Below, in pieces: positions 1-7,822 of a stretch of 64,000 nucleotides of DNA. Position numbers and translations under genes: made by a program. Numbering within the stretch: the stretch's first letter is position 1; each line of letters opens with the position of its first letter. Source of the stretch: Bacteroidota bacterium (lineage in GTDB: Bacteria; Bacteroidota; Bacteroidia; B-17B0; Aurantibacillaceae); contig JAJNBG010000027.1 in assembly GCA_021155905.1 (NCBI GenBank), positions 53,853 through 117,852 on the forward strand, in the 5' to 3' direction. The notes under the pieces were generated by a model. That model was not told the DNA's origin. It did no database searches and saw nothing but the letters and a program-made list of their open reading frames with translations.

Positions 1-1103
1 AACCACAAATTAACGTCATGCCTCGTGTGGCTTTCTCTTTCCCTATTTCAGATGTCGCCAATTTCTTTGCCCATTATGATGTATTGACTCAGCGCCCTTC
101 TGACGGGTTAATGCGTTTTGACCCGAAAGATTATTATTTTATATCTAATTATAATACAGGAAGTATTATTACTAATTCAAACCTGAGACCGGATAAAACC
201 ATTGATTATGAAATTGGTTACCAGCAGGTATTAAATCAAAAGAAAAATGCCTCTCTGAAGCTTACCGCATTTTACCGTGAATTGAGAGATCAGATTACAC
301 AGGTGTCTTTAACGAATGCTTACCCGAGAACTTACAGAACATACGCAAATAAGGATTTTGGTACTGTGAAGGGTTTAAGTGCTGAATTTGATTTACGCCG
401 CTCCGGTGGAGTATCTTTAACGGCTAATTATACTTTACAATTTGCAGATGGATCCGGTTCAAATGCTAATTCAGGCGCGGAACTTGCATCATCCGATCAG
501 CCAAATCTTCGTATCACTTTACCATTGGATTATGATCAGCGTCATACCATTACCATTAATTTAGATTACCGTTTTGGTGAAGGAAAAGATTATAAAGGAC
601 CGCAATTTAACCGCAAAAAGAAAGATGCTGTGCAAACTGTACAGATCTTACAAAATGTTGGAGCTAATTTAAGTTTCCTGATTGGTTCTGGTACTCCGTA
701 TACGCGTGATGTAGCTGCCTCACCAGCTGGCGGTCGATCTCAGATCAATGGTTCAATCAATGGATCATCCAAGCCTTGGCAGTTCAGAACAAACTTAAGA
801 GTTGATAAGAACATTGAATTGACCTGGGGTAAAAAAGACGGGGATTCTAAAAAAACGGCCAATTTAAATATTTACATCCAGGTATTAAATCTATTGAATA
901 CAAAAAACATTCTGGGAGTGTATAACTATACCGGTAACCCGGAAGATGACGGTTATTTGGCATCTTCTCAGGGACAATTGTATGTCAACAGTAACCCTGC
1001 AACCGCAGCTTCTTTCACTGACCAATACAATATTTATATTAATAACCCAGGCAATTACGGAAGACCCCGTACATTCAGAATTGGGGTATTATTAGATTTT
1101 TAA
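1..1103 (+). CDS. TonB-dependent receptor, C-terminal part (5' end outside window)
   Basis: This is the last part of an outer-membrane TonB-dependent receptor beta barrel. The reading frame is open from the first bases of the window, so the ATG at 18 is internal and the gene begins upstream. The visible part has typical barrel-strand text: DYEIGYQQ, LKLTAFYREL, an Arg/Thr-rich strand around residues 100-120 and a final strand (RTFRIGVLLDF) ending in Phe, as most outer-membrane barrels do. No plug domain or TonB box is in view. The next gene begins 18 bases later and encodes a T9SS-secreted protein, followed by a PorV-like barrel, which suggests one transcription unit. The substrate cannot be told from this fragment. 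SusC-like and siderophore-type receptors both remain possible. Confidence 0.85.
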   Translation, partial: PQINVMPRVAFSFPISDVANFFAHYDVLTQRPSDGLMRFDPKDYYFISNYNTGSIITNSNLRPDKTIDYEIGYQQVLNQKKNASLKLTAFYRELRDQITQVSLTNAYPRTYRTYANKDFGTVKGLSAEFDLRRSGGVSLTANYTLQFADGSGSNANSGAELASSDQPNLRITLPLDYDQRHTITINLDYRFGEGKDYKGPQFNRKKKDAVQTVQILQNVGANLSFLIGSGTPYTRDVAASPAGGRSQINGSINGSSKPWQFRTNLRVDKNIELTWGKKDGDSKKTANLNIYIQVLNLLNTKNILGVYNYTGNPEDDGYLASSQGQLYVNSNPATAASFTDQYNIYINNPGNYGRPRTFRIGVLLDF

Positions 1104-1121
1104 TTATAAAACGAACTTACA

Positions 1122-4100
1122 ATGGAAATTATGAATAAGTTAAACAAACATCTTTTGATTGCAGCCGTAACACTAAGTGCGATGTCTGGAAATGCAAGAG
1201 AAAAATACGGAAACGTTTTTAGAACTGCAACAGCCCCTCAAAGAGTATTGGCAGGTTGTAGTCCGGCTCAGTCATCTGCGGAATTAGCCGTGAATAATGT
1301 TAGAACCATTATCTTTTCCGGTTCTGATATGTGGTGGGATATGTTTGGTACCACAAATGCCTGGTATTTAGTTCCTAAGGTCGAGGATCGTTCAAAAGGC
1401 GCAAACTCCAATTTTGCCGGAAACGTATGGTTTGGCGGATTGGATGTAGGGGGACAATTGAAAATCGCAGCGCAAACCTACAGACAAAGTGGTGTGGATT
1501 TCTGGACTGGACCATTAAGTACCCAGGATGCAACCATTTCCTCGGATGTTTGTAATAAGTATGACAAAATATTCAGGTTAAAACGTTCAGAAGTTGATGC
1601 ATTTGTATTAGAAGCAGGACCAATAACTGCGGGGATGAGAGACTGGCCGGGTAACGGAGACATTTCTTTAAATCAGTCCGAATTATTAGCACCGTTTGTG
1701 GATATAAATGGTGATAACCGATATGTTCCTGAAGAAGGGGATTATCCGTTTTATGATGTATATAACACAGGATTGAAAGATAATTTGGGTGTATGTAAAG
1801 CCCGTGTTTTTGGTGATGAAACTTTGTGGTGGGTGTATAATGATAATGGAAATAATCATATCGCAACCGGTGGAAAAGCGATTGGTATGGAGATTCGTGC
1901 TCAGGCTTTTGCTTTCAAAACAACGGATGAAGTGAATAATATGACTTTTTATAACTACCAGTTAGTTAACCGTTCTTCTTTTGCTTTATTAAACACTTAC
2001 ATGACTGTTTGGACAGATGCTGATATGGGTTACTATGGCGATGATTATATTGGCTGTGATGTGAAAAGAGGTTTAGGCTATATTTATAACTCGGTTGGAC
2101 CTGATCCAACGGTCGGTACAGTTATTGGTTATGGTGCTTATGTTCCTGCTTTAGGTTGCGACTTCTTCCAGGGTCCAATTAATACAACAGATACAATTGA
2201 CAACGATAATGATGGTCAAACTGATGAGCCCGGCGAACAAATGGGCATGACAAAATTTTTGTATTTCAACAACGCTTTTCCAGGTGTGCCGATTCAAACA
2301 ACTGACCCGGACAATGCAGCTCAATACTACCAGTATATGACTGGTTACTGGAGAGATGGAACACCGTTTACATGTGGTGGAAACGGGTACGGCGGAAGTA
2401 TTCCGACAAGTTTTGTTTATCCTGCTGATACTTACACATCAGGTGTTGGATCTTGTGGAGTTTGGAATGAATCAACTGTTGCAGGCGACAGACGATTCAT
2501 GCAATCGTCAGGACCATTTACTTTATTACCGGGTGCCGTAAATTATATTACGGTTGGTTTACCTTGGGCGCGTACCACATCAACTGATCCTAAAGCATCA
2601 ATCCCTTTGTTGAAAATTGCGGATGATAAAGCTCAGGCATTATTTGATAACTGTTTCCGTGTATTAAGCGGGCCTGAGGCGCCGGATTTAACGATCCAGG
2701 AATTGGAGAACGAATTAATTATTTATTTCTCTAACAAGCCGGCTTCAAATAATTATTTAAATCAGTATAAAGAGTTGGATGTTTCTATTATTGTTGACCA
2801 GACTCATTTCCCTCCTACTCCAGAATATAACTATTATAAGTTTGAAGGGTATAAACTATATCAGTTAAAAAACAATTTGATTACCCAGGAAGAGTTAATT
2901 GATCCGTCAAAAGCGAAATTGATTTTCAATTGCGATGTTAAGAACGGTGTTACCCGCCTGGTGAATTACGAGTATGACGCTGCGACCGGCGGAGATGTAC
3001 CTAGAGTTAAAATCGATCAAAATGATTTAAGCGATAAGGGGATAAAATCTTCCTTCCATTTTACGAAAGATGAATTCGCAACGTCTCAGAGTAAAAAAGT
3101 AGTCAATAACAAAGAATATTATTTCTTTTGCGTAGCATACGGTTACAATCAGTATGGAGAATACAAAGAAGATCAGATATTTACAACACAGGGAGTTGCC
3201 AGTAGCGAAGGTCAGAAAAAACCATATTTAGAAGGTAGAAAATCTAAAAAAGCTTTCGGTATTCCTCATAACCCGGCTCCGGAAAAATCAGGATCAATTA
3301 TGAATTCTGCATATGGGTATGGACCAAAAGTAACGCGTTTGGAAGGACAAGGAAATGGCGGAAATAATTTAGAATTAACTCAGGAATCCGTTAATGATAT
3401 CTTAAACAGTCCTACCGGCAGACAAAAAACAATTACTTATGAGAATGGTCGTGGGCCAATCGGCATTAAGGTAGTGGATCCCTTGAATGTGCCTAATTCT
3501 GAGTTCACTTTGAAGCTCATCAGCAGAAATTACTTCTATAGAGGCGATACGCTTACCGGATCTTCAAATGCCGTTGCTTTGAATAATTATATCAACAGCG
3601 TAATTGATGCGGATCCGTGTAAGACATCTACAGTTTCTGTGATGTCTCAATCAGGCCCTCTTCCTCCGCACAGTTCGCTTCCGTTTCCTAAGTTGACGAA
3701 AAACAGCAATGTACACGGGCAGGTTAATCAGGATACTGCTACATGGGTGTTAACGGACTTAAGTACTCAGAAGAAATATTATTCCTGCAAATCCATTCGT
3801 ATTGGGGAAGAGTATTATTTCAGTGACTTAGGCTTGTCAGTTTCAATTGGGGGCGCAAACGATATCGCTCACATCAGTAGTCCGTTTAACCCGGCAACAG
3901 ACAGGTTTTTGAAGAACGATGATATTATCAGCGCGTCGATGAGTTTTGCAAATTCTAATGAGACCTGGTTAAGTGGTGTACCTGATGTGGATGGTGAAAA
4001 TGCTTTTAACTGGATCCGTTCAGGACCCTTTAGAGATGATCTTAACTTTCCTGTCAGCGATTACCAAATGAGTAACGGGGCGACCGGTAACAATTTAGTT

Positions 4101-5657
4101 TTTGTAGATGAAAATCAGTATTTTGAGAATGTATTGGGTGGAACCTGGGCACCATATCCTTTAGTTGCGGCAAGCAAAGCGGGTGTTGCAAGTACAGATG
4201 CTGCTCCTGGTTTCTCTGGTCTAACCAATTCAACGGCTGCTATCGCTTCTGTATTTGATTTAAGAGCTTTAGCGAGTGTAGATATTGTTTTAACAAAAGA
4301 TAAGAGCAAATGGACCCGCTGTTTAGTGTTGGAAGAAAGCGATGAACCGGCTGCTATTCCTACAAAAGCAAGCAAATTGGAAACCAGAAGACATAAGTCT
4401 GTTGATAAACAAGGAATTGCATTGGGCGATCCCGGATGTAATACCGCTGAAGCATCATACGATTCATTGCCTGGTATTCCTTTCCAAACAGGTTTAAGTT
4501 GGTTCCCTGGATACGCTATTAATTTAGAAACAGGAGAAAGATTAAACATCGCTTTTGGAGAAGATTCCTACCAGATTAAAAATAATGGAGACGATATGAT
4601 GTGGAATCCAAATGACGTGGTTTACGACCCTCTTTATAATTATTCTTTTGGTGGAAGACATTATATCTATGTTTTTGGAAATAACCGTAGTGGGACCAGA
4701 TATGCGAAAGCTACTACAGGGCCTGTAGTAAACCAGTTTGTACCTGCTGATTTGGATGGTAAATTAATTGGTTCCGGAACATATGCTGATTTCCATGATT
4801 TTGCATATACCTACAAGTGGGGAGCCCAAAAAGCGTTGAGTACTAACAATACAATCAAAAACAGCGGAAATGTTGTATTAACAAATACATGGGCGGATGC
4901 GATGTGGGTTAATATTCCTATCACAATTAATCCACGTTATAATTTTAAAAATCCTGCTGATATGCCTGGAGACGCGAAGGTTTCTTTAAGGGTTAAGAAG
5001 GCTTATAGGCCAAGTTTAGCGTCGCATGCAAAAACTGACCCGTCAAATTTTACCCAGGCAGGATATGTTACCGCTAGTACTGCAGTAAATTCAAACAATT
5101 ACTGCCCTGTAATTATGCCGGTTTTCCCTTACAGTAATGCTTCCGGAACGACAATAAGTGGCGCTAATAATTTCATGAAAGCGAGCACAGATACAGTAAC
5201 CGGTTCAGTAAATAATAACTATAACTTATACAGCTTTAATACATCGGATATCTTTACGGAGATTAATAATGCGGATAAACTAAAATCAGCATTGGACCTG
5301 ATCAATATTGTTCCAAATCCTTATTATGCTTATTCTACCTATGAAACAGGAAGGATTGATAACAGAGTAAGAATTACTAATTTACCAAACAGGTGCAAGA
5401 TCAAGATCTTTACATTGAATGGTACATTGGTGAGAACGTTTGACAGGGACTTGTCCGGTCAGGAAGACATCAATGTGAGTGAATCTGAGTTTATCCGTTC
5501 AAAAAGATTGCCTTTCCAGGATTGGGATATGAAAAATCAAAGCGGTATTTCTGTTGCCAGTGGATTATACATCATTCATATTGATGTACCGGGTGTAGGA
5601 GAAAAAATACTTAAATGGTTCGGTGTCATGAGGCCTTTAGATTTACAAAGTTACTAG
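1122..5657 (+). CDS. Large secreted T9SS-dependent protein with variant C-terminal sorting domain
   Basis: This 1511-residue protein is probably exported by Sec and then by the type IX system. It has an N-terminal signal peptide (around residues 4-25, ending GNA); the second ATG at 1131 is an equally good start. Around residue 360 is an Asp-rich calcium-loop-like stretch (DNDNDGQTDEPG). The last 120 residues look like a sorting domain: VPNPYYAYSTYE, then RVRITNLP, then IKIFTLNGTLVRTF, then VASGLYIIHI and a final KWFGVMRPLDLQSY. It differs from the common type A end because it continues past the KWFGV strand. The middle has no domain I can name. It sits between a TonB-dependent receptor and a PorV-family barrel, so a surface or secreted role with those partners is inferred. 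Confidence 0.8.
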   Translation: MEIMNKLNKHLLIAAVTLSAMSGNAREKYGNVFRTATAPQRVLAGCSPAQSSAELAVNNVRTIIFSGSDMWWDMFGTTNAWYLVPKVEDRSKGANSNFAGNVWFGGLDVGGQLKIAAQTYRQSGVDFWTGPLSTQDATISSDVCNKYDKIFRLKRSEVDAFVLEAGPITAGMRDWPGNGDISLNQSELLAPFVDINGDNRYVPEEGDYPFYDVYNTGLKDNLGVCKARVFGDETLWWVYNDNGNNHIATGGKAIGMEIRAQAFAFKTTDEVNNMTFYNYQLVNRSSFALLNTYMTVWTDADMGYYGDDYIGCDVKRGLGYIYNSVGPDPTVGTVIGYGAYVPALGCDFFQGPINTTDTIDNDNDGQTDEPGEQMGMTKFLYFNNAFPGVPIQTTDPDNAAQYYQYMTGYWRDGTPFTCGGNGYGGSIPTSFVYPADTYTSGVGSCGVWNESTVAGDRRFMQSSGPFTLLPGAVNYITVGLPWARTTSTDPKASIPLLKIADDKAQALFDNCFRVLSGPEAPDLTIQELENELIIYFSNKPASNNYLNQYKELDVSIIVDQTHFPPTPEYNYYKFEGYKLYQLKNNLITQEELIDPSKAKLIFNCDVKNGVTRLVNYEYDAATGGDVPRVKIDQNDLSDKGIKSSFHFTKDEFATSQSKKVVNNKEYYFFCVAYGYNQYGEYKEDQIFTTQGVASSEGQKKPYLEGRKSKKAFGIPHNPAPEKSGSIMNSAYGYGPKVTRLEGQGNGGNNLELTQESVNDILNSPTGRQKTITYENGRGPIGIKVVDPLNVPNSEFTLKLISRNYFYRGDTLTGSSNAVALNNYINSVIDADPCKTSTVSVMSQSGPLPPHSSLPFPKLTKNSNVHGQVNQDTATWVLTDLSTQKKYYSCKSIRIGEEYYFSDLGLSVSIGGANDIAHISSPFNPATDRFLKNDDIISASMSFANSNETWLSGVPDVDGENAFNWIRSGPFRDDLNFPVSDYQMSNGATGNNLVFVDENQYFENVLGGTWAPYPLVAASKAGVASTDAAPGFSGLTNSTAAIASVFDLRALASVDIVLTKDKSKWTRCLVLEESDEPAAIPTKASKLETRRHKSVDKQGIALGDPGCNTAEASYDSLPGIPFQTGLSWFPGYAINLETGERLNIAFGEDSYQIKNNGDDMMWNPNDVVYDPLYNYSFGGRHYIYVFGNNRSGTRYAKATTGPVVNQFVPADLDGKLIGSGTYADFHDFAYTYKWGAQKALSTNNTIKNSGNVVLTNTWADAMWVNIPITINPRYNFKNPADMPGDAKVSLRVKKAYRPSLASHAKTDPSNFTQAGYVTASTAVNSNNYCPVIMPVFPYSNASGTTISGANNFMKASTDTVTGSVNNNYNLYSFNTSDIFTEINNADKLKSALDLINIVPNPYYAYSTYETGRIDNRVRITNLPNRCKIKIFTLNGTLVRTFDRDLSGQEDINVSESEFIRSKRLPFQDWDMKNQSGISVASGLYIIHIDVPGVGEKILKWFGVMRPLDLQSY

Positions 5658-5684
5658 TTGTTAAACAGCATTAATAAAAATAAT

Positions 5685-6773
5685 ATGAAGTCATTTTTAA
5701 ATATATCATTAGGAGTTGTTTTAACGGGTAGTTTCCTCATCTCCGGTTATAATGCAAACGCGGGAAATCCGGAACGAGCCGGACAGGCCGGTGCCTCTCA
5801 GTTATTAATAAATCCCTATGGCCGATCTGCCGGATGGGCGGGTTGTAATGGAGCGCGTTCAAGAGGATTGGAATCTCAGTACACAAATGTTGCAGGTATT
5901 TCATCAACCAAAAAAACGGAGTTAATGTTTATGCGTTCCGCATGGTTAGTTGGTACAGGGATCAATATCAATACCTTTGGTTTTTCACAACGCGTAGGTG
6001 AAACCGGAGCGATTGCTTTAGGGATAATGTCCATCAATGCAGGCAAAATTGAAAGAACTACCGAAGATCTTCCGGAAGGCGGTTTGGGAACTTTCACCCC
6101 TCGTTTTACGAATATTGGTTTATCCTATGCAAAAGGGTTCTCTGATAACATTGCCGGAGGGATTACGCTAAGAGTCATTTCTGAAGGGATTGATAACGTG
6201 AAAGCCCAGGGTGTTTCTATTGATGCGGGTATTCAGTATCACACAGGAAAATATGATCAGATTCATTTAGGGGTAGCTTTGAAAAATGTTGGACCAAAAA
6301 TGCAATACAAAGGCGACGGTTTGTCTACTCAGGGCACTGTTGAAAATGCATACGGAACCGAGTATCAGTTAACTATCAATAATAAGTCTGCTGCCTTCGA
6401 ATTGCCGGCCTTATTAAACATTTCCGGAGCATATGACATCTATTTGTTAAAAGATTCAACCGGCAGATCAAAAGCACACCGTGTGACTCTGGCAGGAAAT
6501 TTTACATCTAATTCCTTCACTAAAGACAATTTTTTAGTTGGTCTGGAATATGGCTGGAAAGACATAGTTATGGTGCGTGCCGGTATGGTTACTGAAAAAG
6601 GAATCTTTAAAGGTGAAGGAAATCGTACGACAGCTTTTACAGGACCTTCCTGTGGAGCGACTATTGAAATTCCTTTTGGAGAAAAGAAGTCAACCTTTGG
6701 TATTGATTACTCATACCGTTTCACAAATCCATTTGGCGGCGTTCACTCATTTGGCGCGAGAATAAATTTATAA
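5685..6773 (+). CDS. PorV/PorQ-family outer-membrane protein
   Basis: This protein of about 362 residues resembles the PorV/PorQ (UPF0164-like) family of beta barrels linked to the type IX secretion system. A signal peptide (MKSFLNISLGVVLTGSFLIS, cleaved near NANA) leads into a Gly-rich barrel with NPYGRSAGWAG and SQYTNVAGIS near the N-terminus, the region where this family has its conserved Asn/Pro and Ala/Gly segments. The ATG at 5685 is preferred because it opens a clean signal peptide; the frame is also open from a TTG at 5658, right after the preceding stop. It is likely co-transcribed with the preceding T9SS protein and could act as its docking or shuttle partner. That pairing is inferred from position, and the protein is probably a paralogue rather than the housekeeping PorV. 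Confidence 0.75.
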   Translation: MKSFLNISLGVVLTGSFLISGYNANAGNPERAGQAGASQLLINPYGRSAGWAGCNGARSRGLESQYTNVAGISSTKKTELMFMRSAWLVGTGININTFGFSQRVGETGAIALGIMSINAGKIERTTEDLPEGGLGTFTPRFTNIGLSYAKGFSDNIAGGITLRVISEGIDNVKAQGVSIDAGIQYHTGKYDQIHLGVALKNVGPKMQYKGDGLSTQGTVENAYGTEYQLTINNKSAAFELPALLNISGAYDIYLLKDSTGRSKAHRVTLAGNFTSNSFTKDNFLVGLEYGWKDIVMVRAGMVTEKGIFKGEGNRTTAFTGPSCGATIEIPFGEKKSTFGIDYSYRFTNPFGGVHSFGARINL

Positions 6774-6777
6774 TTAC

Positions 6778-6785
6778 TATATTTG
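6778..6785 (+). promoter_or_regulatory. Candidate -7 element upstream of greA
   Basis: TATATTTG matches the Bacteroidota -7 consensus TAnnTTTG exactly. A TTTG lies 24 bases upstream, longer than the usual 19, so the -33 box is unclear. A transcript starting here would cross the hairpin at 6804-6836 before reaching greA. Confidence 0.4.
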
Positions 6786-6803
6786 TTTAACGCAAATTTT
6801 TAA

Positions 6804-6836
6804 GAGTCCCGAATTTATTCGGGATTCTTTTATTTT
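6804..6836 (+). terminator. Rho-independent terminator between the PorV-like gene and greA
   Basis: An 11-bp stem, GAGTCCCGAAT (6804-6814) with ATTCGGGATTC (6817-6827), contains one G-U pair and is followed by a T-rich tract. It ends the unit begun by the TonB receptor. It lies only 15 bases before the greA start codon. Confidence 0.8.
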
Positions 6837-6851
6837 AAAAAGAAATAGAAA

Positions 6852-7325
6852 ATGGCTACAGTTGCTTACTACACAGAAGAAGGATTGCAAAAACTGAAAG
6901 ATGAATTACAACAATTAAAAACGGTTGAGCGTAAGTTGATTATTAAAGCAATTGCTGATGCAAGAGATAAAGGTGACCTGTCTGAAAACGCTGAATACGA
7001 TGCAGCTAAAAACGATCAGGGATTATTGGAAATTAAGATCTCTAAACTGGAGGAAATTGTTTCAAACGCCAGGATTGTAGACAGCTCTAAACTGGATATC
7101 ACTAAGGTGAGTATTTTAACAACCGTTAAAATCAAAAATCTGAAAAACAACATGGAAATGAAATACACCATTGTTGCTGAAAATGAGGCTGACCTGAAAG
7201 CAGGAAAAATATCCATTGATTCACCTATAGGTAAAGGTCTGGTTGGTAAGAAAGTAGGAGACAAAGTGGATGTTACTGTTCCCGCAGGAGTTATTCCTTT
7301 TCAAATCATTGAAATTTCCATTTAA
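6852..7325 (+). CDS. greA: Transcription elongation factor GreA
   Basis: GreA rescues backtracked RNA polymerase by stimulating cleavage of the nascent RNA 3' end through the secondary channel. The 157-residue length is typical. Residues 1-75 form the antiparallel coiled coil (GLQKLKDELQQLKTVER), with the basic-acidic tip DARDKGDLSENAEYDAAK, the family signature carrying the acidic residues that hold catalytic Mg2+. Residues 85-157 are the FKBP-like C-terminal domain, with SPIGKGLVGKKVGDKVDV. A HIT-family gene follows 8 bases later and is probably co-transcribed. The terminator hairpin immediately upstream leaves little room for a separate promoter, so part of its expression may depend on read-through. 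Confidence 0.97.
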   Translation: MATVAYYTEEGLQKLKDELQQLKTVERKLIIKAIADARDKGDLSENAEYDAAKNDQGLLEIKISKLEEIVSNARIVDSSKLDITKVSILTTVKIKNLKNNMEMKYTIVAENEADLKAGKISIDSPIGKGLVGKKVGDKVDVTVPAGVIPFQIIEISI

Positions 7326-7333
7326 ATACAAAA

Positions 7334-7735
7334 ATGCCGAGTATTTTTTCTAAAATAATTAATGGCGATATTCCCTGTTATAAAATTGCGGAAAGTGAGC
7401 AATTCATTGCTTTTTTAGACGCGTTTCCGCTTAAGAAAGGACATGTTTTAGTCGTTCCTAAGAAAGAAGTAGATTATATTTTTGATTTAGAAAATGATAC
7501 TTATATTGGTTTAATGGCTTTTGCCAAACAAGTGGCTATTGCTTTGAGAAAAGCAGTTCCCTGCAACCGAATTGCCGTTAGTGTTATCGGACTTGAAGTA
7601 CCCCATGCCCATGTGCACCTGATTCCAATGAACACTACAAATGATGCCAATTTTGCCAATGAAAAGCTTAAGCTAACGCAAGGCGAATTTGAGGCGATAG
7701 CAGATCAGATTAAGAAACACCTTCCTTCGCTATAA
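7334..7735 (+). CDS. HIT-family nucleotide hydrolase/transferase
   Basis: This histidine-triad protein of 133 residues most resembles the Hint branch (purine nucleoside phosphoramidase / AMP hydrolase), acting in the cytoplasm. The N-terminus SIFSKIINGDIPCYKI and the central GHVLVVPKKEV are typical Hint features. The HIT motif HAHVHLIP is at residues 91-98; by family knowledge the middle histidine (H93) is the nucleophile. The conserved Cys of IPCYKI is in its usual place, although the Asp that follows in many homologues is missing. It follows greA by 8 bases, an arrangement I recall as common in this phylum. The physiological substrate is unknown. Confidence 0.93.
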   Translation: MPSIFSKIINGDIPCYKIAESEQFIAFLDAFPLKKGHVLVVPKKEVDYIFDLENDTYIGLMAFAKQVAIALRKAVPCNRIAVSVIGLEVPHAHVHLIPMNTTNDANFANEKLKLTQGEFEAIADQIKKHLPSL

Positions 7736-7791
7736 TCTGAATTTAAGGCTTATTTATGCTTTTTTGACGGATTCCCGTTAATAAAAACGCT

Positions 7792-7799
7792 TATATTTG
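7792..7799 (+). promoter_or_regulatory. Candidate -7 element of yidC
   Basis: TATATTTG is an exact match to TAnnTTTG, 23 bases before the yidC ATG. The nearest upstream TTTG (7763-7766) is 25 bases away, so a canonical -33 box is not evident. Confidence 0.45.
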
Positions 7800-7822
7800 C
7801 AGCCTAAAAAATTGTTCCCATC

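Noticed and set aside
1478..1866. Minus-strand open frames opposite the large T9SS gene
   Set aside because: They lie wholly inside a well-supported plus-strand gene, have odd composition (His/Tyr-rich) and no recognisable domain.
4115..4549. 144-residue minus-strand open frame
   Set aside because: It is antisense to the 1511-residue gene, with no promoter or family text; it reads as a codon-bias shadow.
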